From: Planctomycetota bacterium
Lineage (GTDB): Bacteria; Planctomycetota; UBA1135; GCA-002748355
Assembly: GCA_020638795.1 (NCBI GenBank)
Contig: JACKHW010000006.1
Location: 248,001-312,000 of the forward strand
DNA: 64,000 nucleotides
Reading direction: 5' to 3'
Shown here in pieces: positions 8,182-17,538 of this stretch (within the stretch, counting starts at the first letter, position 1; the number at the start of each line of letters is the position of its first letter). Under the pieces are notes generated by a model, which searched no databases, was not told where the DNA came from, and was given only the letters and a program-made list of their open reading frames with translations. A program made the translations under genes and the position numbers.

Positions 8182-8225
8182 ACTTCACGCCACGGTCCGC
8201 GGTGGCTTGCTGCTAGGCTGCGGCC

Positions 8226-10004
8226 ATGGGGGTACCGATGGACCTGGCGGAACGCGTGCTGCTCGCGCGGTTTTTCTCACGAGTCGACCCAAGGGAGCAC
8301 GGCGATGTCTACGTCGTGCGCGCGTTGCCACAAGAGCTCAGGGCGACGCTCAATGGCTTGTACTCGCGGAGTCGACACTCGATGCGCCGCACGTTCCTCG
8401 ATCGCCTGCGGCAGGGACTCGAATCGCAGGGGCGCACCATCGAGGACTTCGTCGCCGAACTCGAGACGAAGGGGAAGGGCGCAGAAGACTTGCTCGCTGG
8501 TGTCCTCGTGGAGAAAGCCGGCAAGTTCTTGCGCACCTACGCGATCGATCACGGGCACAACTCGTTGCGCGAGGGCGCCGTCGTGCAGCTCGCGGTCGAG
8601 AACGTGTCGCAACTCTTCACGCGCTTCGTGCAGCGTGAGCGTCGCGCGAGTTTCGAGGAGAGCAGCACGCGATACATCTCGTTCGCGCGCGAGGGACACT
8701 GGCGCGACCCCGATGTGGTTGCCGCGGGCGAGCCATGGACGACGCTCTACGACGAAGCGATCGACCGGAGCTTCGCATTCTACCAGGAGTCGATCACGTC
8801 GTTGCGCGACCATCTGCTCGCCACGCGCCCTTGTCCCGAAGGGCAAGACGCCAAGGCATGGGAGCGCGCCGTGCGCGCCGAGGCGTTCGATGCGGCACGC
8901 TATCTGCTCACGCCGGCGATCCACACCAAGTGGGGGATGATCGCGGACGCGCGCACGATCGCGGACACCATTACGAGCCTCGCATCCCACGAACTCGCCG
9001 AGTTCCGCCTGCTGGGAGAACGTCTTCGCGAAGAGGCCGAGCGAGAGTTCCCGACGCTACTCGCCCACGCGCGCCGCAACGACTATCTCGCTTCGACACC
9101 AGAGACTCTGCGCACACTCGCCGAGTCGCTCGCGACGGGGAACGCGGCGGAGTTTCGCAGCGGCGCGACGAAGGCAGTCGAAGGTGCGGCGTCGACGGAC
9201 GCGTCGCGTGCGGACGGGAACCACGGCCTTCCTCTTAGCACGGGTCCAAGCGATCGTGCGGAGAGCAACGTCGGGCCGATCGGGCCTGCCGACATCCACG
9301 TGCGACTCCTCGCGTCGCCGGACGCCCTCGAAGTCCACCTACTCGCCAGCCTCGTCTACGAATACACCGACCGTTCTGCGGCCGAACTCATGCAGTCGAT
9401 CCGCGCACTCGACGGCGACGCGCGCGAAGCGCTCTTCGCACGCGCCCTCGAACAACGTGGCCCACGCGACGCCATGCCCGAAGGGTTCGAAGGCGCCGGC
9501 CTCTTCGACTTCGAGGCCCTCGTCGACTTCGGCGCGTACCGGGACATCGGTCGGCATCGCAAGGGGTTCCAGCAGCAGCAAACACTCACCACGAAGCATG
9601 GATACGTCGTGCCCAAGCTCTTCGAGGAAGCGGGTCTCGCCGGTCGCTACCGCAGCGTCCTCGACCACGCTGGCGATTGTGCTCGGCGCATCGGTGAACG
9701 ATTCCCGCTCGCCGCGCAATACGTGATCCCCTTCGCGTATTTGCAGCGTGTGCGCTTGCAGTTCGATGCGCGGCAGATGGCCTACTTCTGCGAGTTGCGC
9801 TCGGCGCCCGAAGGTCACTTCTCGTATCGCGATGTCGCGATCCGCATGGCGGAGGCGCTCGAAGCCAAGGCCCCGCGATACGCACGCTGGTTGCGCGTCT
9901 GCAAGGACCATGTGTTCCTCGGTCGAATCACGGCCGAAACCGAGCGCGACGCGAGGCGTGCTTCGCGGGAAGCACGCGCCGAAAGTCAGGGTTACGAACT
10001 CTGA
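8226..10004 (+). CDS. Two-domain ThyX-like FAD-dependent thymidylate synthase family protein
   Basis: A 592-residue protein with two ThyX-like halves. The N-terminal half carries SSTRYISF (146-153) and the C-terminal half carries RHRKGF with KHGYVVP (443-463). Together they recall the RHRxxSxNxxSxR signature of ThyX, split over a duplicated chain. Classical ThyX is about 220-300 residues; long tandem forms annotated as FAD-dependent thymidylate synthase exist in several bacterial phyla. ThyX proteins make dTMP from dUMP with methylene-tetrahydrofolate and FAD. Whether this form does is unproven because neither half has the complete motif. A low-complexity linker (about 316-355) joins the halves. 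ATG 8226 or 8238 could be used; neither has a clear ribosome site. Confidence 0.75.
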   Translation: MGVPMDLAERVLLARFFSRVDPREHGDVYVVRALPQELRATLNGLYSRSRHSMRRTFLDRLRQGLESQGRTIEDFVAELETKGKGAEDLLAGVLVEKAGKFLRTYAIDHGHNSLREGAVVQLAVENVSQLFTRFVQRERRASFEESSTRYISFAREGHWRDPDVVAAGEPWTTLYDEAIDRSFAFYQESITSLRDHLLATRPCPEGQDAKAWERAVRAEAFDAARYLLTPAIHTKWGMIADARTIADTITSLASHELAEFRLLGERLREEAEREFPTLLAHARRNDYLASTPETLRTLAESLATGNAAEFRSGATKAVEGAASTDASRADGNHGLPLSTGPSDRAESNVGPIGPADIHVRLLASPDALEVHLLASLVYEYTDRSAAELMQSIRALDGDAREALFARALEQRGPRDAMPEGFEGAGLFDFEALVDFGAYRDIGRHRKGFQQQQTLTTKHGYVVPKLFEEAGLAGRYRSVLDHAGDCARRIGERFPLAAQYVIPFAYLQRVRLQFDARQMAYFCELRSAPEGHFSYRDVAIRMAEALEAKAPRYARWLRVCKDHVFLGRITAETERDARRASREARAESQGYEL

Positions 10005-10052
10005 GTGACCGGCGCTTGCTGCGAGTCGAACTCGGCGAGCGTGCTCTGGAAG

Positions 10053-10087
10053 CCAGGCCGAGAAGCCTGGTGCCCGCGCAGTGGGCA
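10053..10087. terminator. Tandem small hairpins between convergent genes
   Basis: CCAGGC/GCCTGG (10053-10058 with 10065-10070) is followed directly by TGCCC/GGGCA (10071-10075 with 10083-10087). They lie between the convergent ThyX-like and secretin-related genes. No T tract is present, so termination is a guess. Confidence 0.4.
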
Positions 10088-10107
10088 ACCGCGCGTGCTT
10101 GGGTGCC

Positions 10108-11886
10108 TCAGAGTTCCCGCACCTTCAGCACGAGTCGCGTACGCGTTTCGCGCCCTGCGACACGCAGCTTCGGTCCTTCGCCCAGGACGAAGTCGTCGCC
10201 TCGGCGCACTCGAAGCGTCCGTGAGAACGAGACGTCGCTGGTTGACGGGAAGTCGATCGCCCCGAGTCCTTCGGCGGGGCCGCCGGCGTGCCGCATGTCG
10301 GACAGGTCTCGACTCAGCACGAACAGGTCGACGAGACACTCGTCACCATAAGCGCGCACACAGCTCGCGATCTGCATGCCGGTGAAGAAACTCGAGATGA
10401 TCGGGTCGCTAATCGAGGACTTCTCGGCGATCTCGACGTTGTAGTCACGAACGTAGTCCTGCACGCGACCGTCGCAAGAGATCGCGATCTTGCCGGCCAG
10501 CGAAGTCGCGCGCAGCGGTTCACCGATCGTCCGGTAGGTGCCATTCCCGTCGTCGACCTCACGGCGTAGCTCGATCGCGAAACTCTTGGTGACCGGTTCG
10601 AGCCACGACGCCAGGAATCGCGACATCAGTTCGAGCTTGGGCTCCGAGCCACGCATTACGAGCATGCCGTTGGTGATGGACAGATATCCGTTGTCCTCCT
10701 CGTCGACCCGCGAGACCGAGTTGAGGACGTCGAGGATGCCCTCGAAGTCGGTGCCCTCGCGGCCGAGAACGATCGTCGGTGCTGCAACATCTTCGTTGGA
10801 ATAGATCGCGAGGTGACGGAGCGCTCCCGACGTGAGCATGCGGGTCGGCACGAGGCGCACGTTCGACCGCGCTTCTGCAACCGGATCCATCCGCTCGACG
10901 ACGAACAGCACATCGAGACCTCCGATCCTTGTATGGAATCCTTCGCGTCCGCGACAAACGACTTCGAACGTGCTGTTCGCTTGGCGCAACGTCGCGAGCT
11001 CGACCGTCGCGTTGACCGGCGACAGGCTCTTCGTATCGAGGTCTTCGAGCGATCGATCCACACCGATGCCGCTCAACACGAAGCCTTGCTGCAGCGGGTC
11101 GACGCCGATTCGCAACCAGACGTCCGTGCCGGTTACGAAGTCCTGGACCTTCGGATCGCGGATCGACGCATCGTTGGCGACTTCACAATCGAGATCGGGT
11201 TGGTAGTTGGCTTGACTTAGCAGCGAGAAGCGAATCGGATCGCTCGCGCGACAACGCGTCCGAGAATCGAGGATGACCTGCCCGGAGGCACCGGTCGCGA
11301 TCTCGCGCAACAACTCGGCCGTCATCGGCTTGGTAAGTGTGTCCGGGATCTCGCGGCCGTCGCCATTCCAAGCGACACACCTTACTTCGAACCACGGTCT
11401 CGCCGTCTGCCGCAAGGCACGCAAGAAGAGCTCGACATCGTCGAGCACTTTGGAATCGTTGGCGACGATCAACCGATCATCGCGGGCCTCGATGAACGAG
11501 CCTTCTTGATCCCAGGAACGCGGATGCACGAGTGTCCGTATCAAGTCGATGATCTGATCCGGCTCGATCCTGTTTGCGTCGTCCGAGTAAGCGAACAGAT
11601 CGGTCGTACCGATGAGATTGAGAAGCGAAGCGCGCGTGTCCCCGTTGCGATTGGGATCGTGAATCGGCGGTGGAGGCATGCGCTGCACCCCCTGCGTCAG
11701 ATCATCGATCGCCAAGATGCGGAGCTCCTTTCCATCGCGCACACGAAGGCTCTTGTCGTTCGGAGCAGGGTCGTCCGTGCGCAACTGAATGGACTGCGTT
11801 GCTGGCGAACTCCCGGCCGGCGCACTCAGCACCCCGATCAGGGCTCCGAATGGACAGAACCAGAGCAGGAAGGGATGGGATCCCAT
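10108..11886 (-). CDS. Exported secretin-related protein
   Basis: Predicted 592-residue exported protein with an N-terminal hydrophobic signal (about 5-22). Residues about 100-155 (from QIIDLIRTLVHP through GSFIEARDDRLIVAND) match the secretin N-domain pattern common in planctomycete exported proteins. Two later segments look duplicated and resemble secretin beta-modules: SIRDPKVQDFVTGTDVWLRI (about 230-250) and SISDPIISSFFTGMQIASCV (about 490-510). A complete multimer-forming pore domain is not evident, so this may be a secretin relative rather than a pore. AGGAG precedes the ATG. It is the third gene of an operon after an ECF sigma/anti-sigma pair, 35 bases downstream of the anti-sigma stop. 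Confidence 0.7.
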   Translation of the reverse strand: MGSHPFLLWFCPFGALIGVLSAPAGSSPATQSIQLRTDDPAPNDKSLRVRDGKELRILAIDDLTQGVQRMPPPPIHDPNRNGDTRASLLNLIGTTDLFAYSDDANRIEPDQIIDLIRTLVHPRSWDQEGSFIEARDDRLIVANDSKVLDDVELFLRALRQTARPWFEVRCVAWNGDGREIPDTLTKPMTAELLREIATGASGQVILDSRTRCRASDPIRFSLLSQANYQPDLDCEVANDASIRDPKVQDFVTGTDVWLRIGVDPLQQGFVLSGIGVDRSLEDLDTKSLSPVNATVELATLRQANSTFEVVCRGREGFHTRIGGLDVLFVVERMDPVAEARSNVRLVPTRMLTSGALRHLAIYSNEDVAAPTIVLGREGTDFEGILDVLNSVSRVDEEDNGYLSITNGMLVMRGSEPKLELMSRFLASWLEPVTKSFAIELRREVDDGNGTYRTIGEPLRATSLAGKIAISCDGRVQDYVRDYNVEIAEKSSISDPIISSFFTGMQIASCVRAYGDECLVDLFVLSRDLSDMRHAGGPAEGLGAIDFPSTSDVSFSRTLRVRRGDDFVLGEGPKLRVAGRETRTRLVLKVREL

Positions 11887-11921
11887 GTCGTTCTCCTGTG
11901 GAAGGGTCGTAGGGGCGCGGC

Positions 11922-13319
11922 TCAGTCAGTTCGTAGGTTGTCGAACTCGTCCGCAAAGAAGAGATCTTGGAGCGCACGTCGATCGGCGCTCCGTCGCAGC
12001 GATGTCAAACGCAGGGCCGCACGCTCCGCGAGTCGGGATCGCACGTGTCCAGGCAACCGTGCGACGAACTCCATCGCGAGATGCTCGGCACGGTCCGCAT
12101 GGCGCGCCATCGCGAGCGCCGCATCCAGCGCGGCATCGAGACAACGAGAGTCCGCAGTCAGGCATGCCGCGCTCGCATAGGTGAGCAGCGACCGCACATC
12201 GAGTTCGCGCAGTGCCTTGGAGCTCCAACGGACACCGAGCGCACCAGCGAGTTCGGTCCGTCGATGCATCGGGAGTCGTTCGACACGGTCCCGAACCAAC
12301 GGCCGAAGCTCGGCAACGACGACCGCACGCTCGGCATCACGCGTCGCGAGCACGAAGTCGACCCACTGCGGATCGCGATTCTGGCGACGGTCGTGCGGTT
12401 GGAAGACCGCGCGGTTTCGCACGTACCAGCGCAAGGCGGCAATGCGGAACTCGAAGTCGAACACCGCCCGCACGCCTCGCACGTCGACGACTTCGGTTCT
12501 CGGGCCGATGTTTGCCACGTCGATCGATGCACATGCCGTCGGCATGAGATACGTCGCCTGATCGAACACCTGCCGCGCGCACCCCAAGACGGCGCTGCTC
12601 GACAAACCGACCACGTAGCCGCCCGCGAACGCTCGCAGCCAGTCTGCTCGACGCGGTTCGACGCGGCGCTCGCGACGGCGAAAGTCGTTCGGCAACTCGA
12701 TGGATGCCAATGCGCGCACGTCAGCTGTCTTGGCATTTCCGACAGCCTCCCCCGAGTCTCGAGGCGCGACGATTCTGGCTTGATCGCGCCGCTCGCGGCC
12801 TTGTCGGGTCGTGCTATCGACATGGTGAGGGACGCCCGCGTCGAGAGCGTGCTCAGGACCGTCTCCATCCGCGCGACCGATGATCGGCGTGTTCCCTGTG
12901 GTCGGATCGGAGTCCGATCCGACGCTCAGGTAGAACGCGCCCCCGACCAGCGAGGCTGCGACAAGACCGGATACGGCACGTAGCAGAAGACTGCGACTGT
13001 CGCGCGATGCTGATCCGAACCGCGTTCTCGAAACGTGCCGATCGGATTCCGCGACCTCGACGACTGGGCCGCCACCGCTCTGCTCCCGCAAGAACCCGAG
13101 CAGCCGATCCGCGACGTCCTCTTCGATCTCGGTGGACGTTCTCGACGCGAGCACGGCATCGATGCGCCGCTGCTTCGCGAGCACCTGGGCACAACGTGGG
13201 CACGATTCGAGGTGATCGGCGAGTTCGACGGCAACCTGCGAACCCACGGCCACATCCTGATGATCGGCGTCCAAGAACATCGCGACGACGGCATCGCTCC
13301 GCGGGCATTCCGAACTCAT
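11922..13319 (-). CDS. Membrane anti-sigma factor with zinc-finger motif
   Basis: Predicted 465-residue protein. Residues 36-43 form His-x3-Cys-x2-Cys (HLESCPRC), the core of the zinc-binding anti-sigma domain (ZAS). One membrane segment lies at about 110-132 (SGLVAASLVGGAFYLSV). The long C-terminal part (about 150-465) should be extracytoplasmic and is helical and Arg-rich; no family is recognised for it. The ATG overlaps the stop of the sigma gene by four bases (ATGA), implying translational coupling. Such proteins hold their cognate ECF sigma factor at the membrane until a signal releases it. The long extracytoplasmic domain is unusual and may be the sensor. Confidence 0.85.
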   Translation of the reverse strand: MSSECPRSDAVVAMFLDADHQDVAVGSQVAVELADHLESCPRCAQVLAKQRRIDAVLASRTSTEIEEDVADRLLGFLREQSGGGPVVEVAESDRHVSRTRFGSASRDSRSLLLRAVSGLVAASLVGGAFYLSVGSDSDPTTGNTPIIGRADGDGPEHALDAGVPHHVDSTTRQGRERRDQARIVAPRDSGEAVGNAKTADVRALASIELPNDFRRRERRVEPRRADWLRAFAGGYVVGLSSSAVLGCARQVFDQATYLMPTACASIDVANIGPRTEVVDVRGVRAVFDFEFRIAALRWYVRNRAVFQPHDRRQNRDPQWVDFVLATRDAERAVVVAELRPLVRDRVERLPMHRRTELAGALGVRWSSKALRELDVRSLLTYASAACLTADSRCLDAALDAALAMARHADRAEHLAMEFVARLPGHVRSRLAERAALRLTSLRRSADRRALQDLFFADEFDNLRTD

Positions 13320-13987
13320 CGCTCGTCCCCCAACTGGTCCTCGAGACGTTCGCGCAACTTGCGCCGGGCCTTGAGAACGGACTGGCGCACGGCACCTGCG
13401 TTCGAGCCGAGCACGGTCGCGATCTCGTCGTATGTGAATCCTTCGACGGCACGCAAGTGCAATGCCGCACGTTGGCCGTGCGGGAGCCGCTCCATCGCTT
13501 CTTCGACGCGGTCGACGAGTTCGCGCGTCGTCACGCGGTGGAGCGGATCCTCATCGAGGCGATCCGGGAGATCGACGATGTCCTCGGCGAGGTCGGTCTG
13601 CCCCGGCAAGGGGCGCGCGGGATCGAGCCGGCGTGGCTCCGTCGCGAGCCGATACAGAATGCGCACGATCCAAGCGCGAAAGCTGCACTCGAAGCGAAAC
13701 GTCGTGATGCCGCGATGCGCGCGAATCAGCGCTTCTTGCAGAAGCTCTTCGCCCCCGATTCGAGCCGGACTGATTCGGCGCGAGAGCGCCAAGAGGCCGC
13801 CGAGCAAAGGGCGAACCAGGCGATCGAAGGCCTGCGCGTCCCCGCGCCGCGCGGCCTCGAGATCCGGCGATGCCGGGTAGGGACGAGCTGCCACCCTTGA
13901 TCCTCGCCAGTGCGTCGATGTGCGGTTCGGGGCCACGGGAGGAAAGACCCGTGGAGCGACCTCACTGTTACCCGCAGGCTCGTCCAT
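13316..13987 (-). CDS. ECF RNA polymerase sigma factor (first of three)
   Basis: Predicted 223-residue sigma-70 family factor. Region 2 is visible as RRGDAQAFDRLVRPLL through FRAWIVRILYRLATEPRR. Region 4 follows as ERLPHGQRAALHLRAVEG and the helix-turn-helix FTYDEIATVLGSNAGAVRQS. ATG 13987 was chosen because the frame further upstream reads through the divergent promoter region shared with scpA; no ribosome site is seen, so the start is approximate. It is coupled to the anti-sigma gene by an ATGA overlap and probably controls this operon and unknown envelope genes. Confidence 0.9.
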   Translation of the reverse strand: MDEPAGNSEVAPRVFPPVAPNRTSTHWRGSRVAARPYPASPDLEAARRGDAQAFDRLVRPLLGGLLALSRRISPARIGGEELLQEALIRAHRGITTFRFECSFRAWIVRILYRLATEPRRLDPARPLPGQTDLAEDIVDLPDRLDEDPLHRVTTRELVDRVEEAMERLPHGQRAALHLRAVEGFTYDEIATVLGSNAGAVRQSVLKARRKLRERLEDQLGDER

Positions 13988-14093
13988 TTCGCGAGTTTGA
14001 CGCAGATCACCGCATATTGCCGCCCCCCGCGCGCCTTCTCGTGGTGTTTCCCGGCTCGCGGACACGCACGGTTCTTGTAGGCTCGGGATCGCG

Positions 14094-14942
14094 ATGGACT
14101 ACCGCGTCAAGCTACCGGCGTTCTCCGGACCGTTGGATCTGTTGCTCCACCTCGTCAAACGACACGAGGTCGACATCCATGAGATCCAGATCTCGGACAT
14201 CTTGGCGAGCTTCCTCGAGTATCTGAAAGCGCTCGAAACGCTCGAACTCGGCGACATCGGCGACTTCGTCGTCATGGCCTCGACGTTGATGGAGATCAAG
14301 TCCAAGGAACTCCTGCCGCGGGAGAGCGTGGACCTGCGCGAAGAGCTCGACCCGCGCGACGAACTCATCCAACAGTTGCTCGAGTATCGACGGTATCGCG
14401 AACTCACGCGCAAGCTCGAACGCTATGGACAGCTACGCGAGCGCGTCGCGTCCCGCGGCAGCTACGGAGCGGACGAGGCCGCGATCCGGCAGCTCGCGCG
14501 CGAGGACTACGAACGCGAGATCGAAGAGTCGCTCGACCTCGAAGATTTGGATGCGTGGTTCTTGCTCAAGGCCTACGCGAAGCTGCTGGAGGAGACCGAC
14601 TTCGGGAAGACGTACTCGGTCGAAGTCGACAAGAAGCCACTCGGTGTCTACATCGACGAACTCGCCGGGCGCCTGCTCGAGCGTGGTCTCGGTGTCGAAG
14701 TGCCGTTTCGAGACGCCTTCGATCTGCGTCTCGGCAAGATGGAGGTCATCGGCAACTTCATGGCGCTCCTCGAACTCATGAAACAGGGGCGCCTGACCGC
14801 ACGGCAGGATCGGACCTGCGGTGAGATCTACCTCGTCTTGTCGAGCGAGAAACCGGTCGACGACGAAGAACCGACGACCGAGAGCGCTGGCACGACCGAC
14901 GCCGTCGACGCCAAAGGCACACGCGAGGACGCAGAAGCCTGA
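14094..14942 (+). CDS. scpA: Segregation and condensation protein A
   Basis: Kleisin subunit of the bacterial SMC-ScpAB condensin, which compacts and segregates the chromosome. The 282-residue length fits. The N-terminal SMC-head contact domain (YRVKLPAFSGPLDLLLHLVK, then a VDIHEIQISDI stretch) and ASTLMEIKSKELLP are characteristic. The C-terminal winged helix is at about 190-255. The tail after about 260 is acidic and Thr/Ala-rich. scpB is not adjacent; the next gene is convergent. It is divergent from the ECF operon with a roughly 106-base shared promoter region. Confidence 0.96.
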   Translation: MDYRVKLPAFSGPLDLLLHLVKRHEVDIHEIQISDILASFLEYLKALETLELGDIGDFVVMASTLMEIKSKELLPRESVDLREELDPRDELIQQLLEYRRYRELTRKLERYGQLRERVASRGSYGADEAAIRQLAREDYEREIEESLDLEDLDAWFLLKAYAKLLEETDFGKTYSVEVDKKPLGVYIDELAGRLLERGLGVEVPFRDAFDLRLGKMEVIGNFMALLELMKQGRLTARQDRTCGEIYLVLSSEKPVDDEEPTTESAGTTDAVDAKGTREDAEA

Positions 14943-14958
14943 GCGACGCGCGGCGCGA

Positions 14959-15984
14959 CTACACGCTGCCGACGCGCAGTCTCAGGATCGGCACTTCGGG
15001 CGGCGCTCCGATGCGCAGCGGCAAGAACGTGACACCGATCCCGCGCCCGACGTAGAGCTGCGAACCCGCGACTTCGTGCCTGCCCTCGATCCAATCGAAG
15101 CGGCTGTGATGTAACGGGACGATGTTACCGAAGCGAACTTGCCCGCCATGTGTGTGCCCCGACAGCGTGAGGTCGACGTCGACCGCAGCCGCTTCGAAGA
15201 AAAAGTCCGGATGGTGAGCGAGCAAGACGACGGGTTCGTCCTGAACGCCCGCGAGGGCGGACTCGAGGTCGGGAGTTCCTTCGGTCAGGTCATCGACGCC
15301 GGCAATCCAAAGGCCGGCACCGTCACGCTCGATCCGTTGCCCGCGGTTGTTGAGAACGTTGACACCATGCTCGGTCAGCCAGGATTCCCAGAGACCGATG
15401 TCCGTACCAAAGAAGTGATCGTGATTTCCCGGGACAGCAAAAATGCCGAACGGTGGGGAGAGTTCGGCGAGTGCATCCTTGTAGAGCAGGATCTCGCGTT
15501 CTCGCGTGTTGATCAGATCGCCGCCGAAGCAGACGACGTCCGGCTGTTCGGCCTGGACCCGTCGAAAGAGATCGACGAGTTCGTCCGCGTCGAGAAAGCT
15601 CCCGGCATGGAGGTCGGACAAGAACGCGATTTCGAGCCCGTCGAGTTTTGGGTGGCCGCGTGACAAGTGCACGTCGACGTGATGGATGTGCACGCGTGGG
15701 CAGAACGCTCGATGCAGCCAACGACCAGGAGGAAGCGCATCGAGCGCGCGATTGACCGCGGCGGTCGAGCGTGCGAGGAAGCGGCGCAGCGGAGTGCGCT
15801 TGCCAGAGAGGGGGCCGCTCGGTCGCGGGGCGCGAGGCCGTTGCTCCGGGAGACGGTGCGCGCCGCTCGGAGTGGTCGCGACTTCCGCTTGCGTGCGCCG
15901 AGGCAACTCTGCGTCTGCGCACGTCGCGTCGTCGAGATCGACGGACATCGTCGAACGTGCGTGTTTGTCGGTCGCGTGGGTCAT
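14959..15984 (-). CDS. Metallophosphoesterase, YkuE-like
   Basis: Predicted 341-residue calcineurin-like phosphoesterase. All metal-binding motifs are present: SDLHAGS, GGDLIN, GNHDHF, LAHHPD and SGHTHGGQ, the last in the form shared by YkuE/UshA-type membrane-associated phosphoesterases. About 80 N-terminal residues are Pro/Arg/Ala-rich and disordered-looking, so the true start could be internal. No clear transmembrane segment is seen, unlike classic YkuE. The substrate is unknown; UDP-sugar or lipid phosphoester hydrolysis is known for relatives. The gene converges on scpA with 16 bases between stops. Confidence 0.88.
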   Translation of the reverse strand: MTHATDKHARSTMSVDLDDATCADAELPRRTQAEVATTPSGAHRLPEQRPRAPRPSGPLSGKRTPLRRFLARSTAAVNRALDALPPGRWLHRAFCPRVHIHHVDVHLSRGHPKLDGLEIAFLSDLHAGSFLDADELVDLFRRVQAEQPDVVCFGGDLINTREREILLYKDALAELSPPFGIFAVPGNHDHFFGTDIGLWESWLTEHGVNVLNNRGQRIERDGAGLWIAGVDDLTEGTPDLESALAGVQDEPVVLLAHHPDFFFEAAAVDVDLTLSGHTHGGQVRFGNIVPLHHSRFDWIEGRHEVAGSQLYVGRGIGVTFLPLRIGAPPEVPILRLRVGSV

Positions 15985-16134
15985 CTTCCGGGCACCATCA
16001 GGATAGCCTTGGGTGGTGGCTGTTCACGGCGCGGCCCCCCACGTGATCACCACATCGTGTGCTTTGTCGCACACGCAGATCGGGATCGCGGTCGCCAGAG
16101 CTCGCAGCATGGTTCGAGCAACCCTACTCCGCAC

Positions 16135-17472
16135 TCATTTCTGCGGGGCCGCAGCGCGGTCGGTTACGTCGAACGACCGATCACCACGGCACGGTTTGCC
16201 ATGCTCGACGACTGCGCGGTGGATGTCACGAACGCGACTCGCGAGCTTGCCCGATGCGAAGATCGCGATACGTCCTTCGGCGAAGGTCTCGAGTTTTGCG
16301 CGCTTTGCGTTGCCGCTTCCGAACACGCCCGAGAACTCGCTCGCATCCGCTTCGGTGTCCCAAATCGTGACCCAAGCGACCGACGCGTTCGCTCCCTGGC
16401 CGAAGACGTAAAGGCGATCGCCGGCCCATCCATCGCTCGCTCGCGGAGACCAATGGACGGACGTGCCGATCCGCGCATCGAGGACCTTCGCGATCGCGCG
16501 TTGGAGCAAGGGCGTCACGGCGATTCCGCAGCCGAACTCGCCGAGTGTGTTGAGGTCGGTCAGTTCGCTCTGAGCGTAGTCGGACAAGGCAGTCAGGATC
16601 GATTCTTCGCCTTTGAGGGTGACGGGCTCGTCGCGGTGGGACGACCAGTACTTGTCCGGATGCAGGATCTGCTCACTCGAGGCAGGGAGGTCACGGAAGA
16701 CGCTCTCGATGCGCTTCGAAGTACCACTCGAGATCTTCGGTAGGAGGCTGCTCGCGCCGTCCTTGCTCTGCGCATAGAAGTTCCGTCCGAGCAACCCGCT
16801 CGCGAACATCGTGCTGAAGAAGCGCGGCGCGCGCGTGCTCGCGTCATTGCGTGCGCGTTCCCATGACTGGAGTCCGAGACGTTCGGGCATGGTCCAACCG
16901 TCGCGCTTGGTCACGGCCCATTCGCTCATCGTCAAGAGCGCTGCTCCGTCGCGCAGCGCCGCGAGCACGAAGCGTTCGTCGAACGTCTTCGCACGTTCCA
17001 TCCGAGCATCGATGTCATAGCGCTCGGTGTCGATCGCGCAGCCGATCGCCTGCGCCGCGAGGAGTTTGGCGACGTAGCGGCCGAGCTTCTTCGTCTCCTC
17101 GGGGATCGCGACGCTCGCCGTCTTGGCGTCGTAGCCGATGCTGAGCATCTGCGCTTGGACCTGACCGAACTTGCGCTTCGCATCGAGCTTCGCCGGCAAC
17201 AGACCGAGCGCGGCGAACGATGCCGCGTCCAACTCGATACGCGGCCATGTCCCGACGAGGGTCGGCTCGAGATCCCGCGACTTGGCGAGGCGAAACGCGA
17301 GTTGTCTTCCGGGCCCGATGCCGCGCACTTCGCGCACCTCGTGCACGGTCTCGACGAAGGCTTCCAGCGCCGTCTGCTCGAGCAGATCCTGAGCAAGAAC
17401 CGCCCCGCTCGCAGCGACCAAAGCCAGGAGAGAAGCGAGCCCCCTCCGCAGCACGACTCGACGATCATCCAT
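16135..17472 (-). CDS. Exported degenerate metallopeptidase paralogue
   Basis: Predicted 445-residue exported protein with a signal peptide (about 1-27, ending VLAQ). It aligns along much of its length with the metallopeptidase at 37925-39262: IGYDAKTAS with IGGFYDPEQNS, CAIDTERYDIDARME with ALDDQHYALQRRMD, SSEQILHPDKYW with SGEQILHPDKYW, and AWVTIWDTEADASEF with VWLTVWDSDEDRQEF. Where the paralogue has the zinc motif HELTH, this protein has QAIGC (141-145), and the downstream glutamate ligand is replaced by aspartate. It should therefore lack zinc-peptidase activity and may be a pseudoenzyme, for example a regulator or binding partner. Confidence 0.8.
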   Translation of the reverse strand: MDDRRVVLRRGLASLLALVAASGAVLAQDLLEQTALEAFVETVHEVREVRGIGPGRQLAFRLAKSRDLEPTLVGTWPRIELDAASFAALGLLPAKLDAKRKFGQVQAQMLSIGYDAKTASVAIPEETKKLGRYVAKLLAAQAIGCAIDTERYDIDARMERAKTFDERFVLAALRDGAALLTMSEWAVTKRDGWTMPERLGLQSWERARNDASTRAPRFFSTMFASGLLGRNFYAQSKDGASSLLPKISSGTSKRIESVFRDLPASSEQILHPDKYWSSHRDEPVTLKGEESILTALSDYAQSELTDLNTLGEFGCGIAVTPLLQRAIAKVLDARIGTSVHWSPRASDGWAGDRLYVFGQGANASVAWVTIWDTEADASEFSGVFGSGNAKRAKLETFAEGRIAIFASGKLASRVRDIHRAVVEHGKPCRGDRSFDVTDRAAAPQK

Positions 17473-17518
17473 ATCGAGCCCTTCGACGCGCCCTCACCGA
17501 CGACTTGAGCGCGCACCT

Positions 17519-17538
17519 GCGTGAAAGGTGCCAGGGAC
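17519..17538 (+). repeat. GTGCCAGGGAC intergenic repeat, locus 2
   Basis: GCGTGAAAGGTGCCAGGGAC shares its core with the loci at 8124 and 37867. It sits in the divergent gap between the degenerate peptidase and the secreted metallopeptidase. About 40 bases further on (17579-17601), TCAGGAGTTC and CGACAAAT recall pieces of the 34-bp inverted-repeat element at 21150. Confidence 0.65.
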
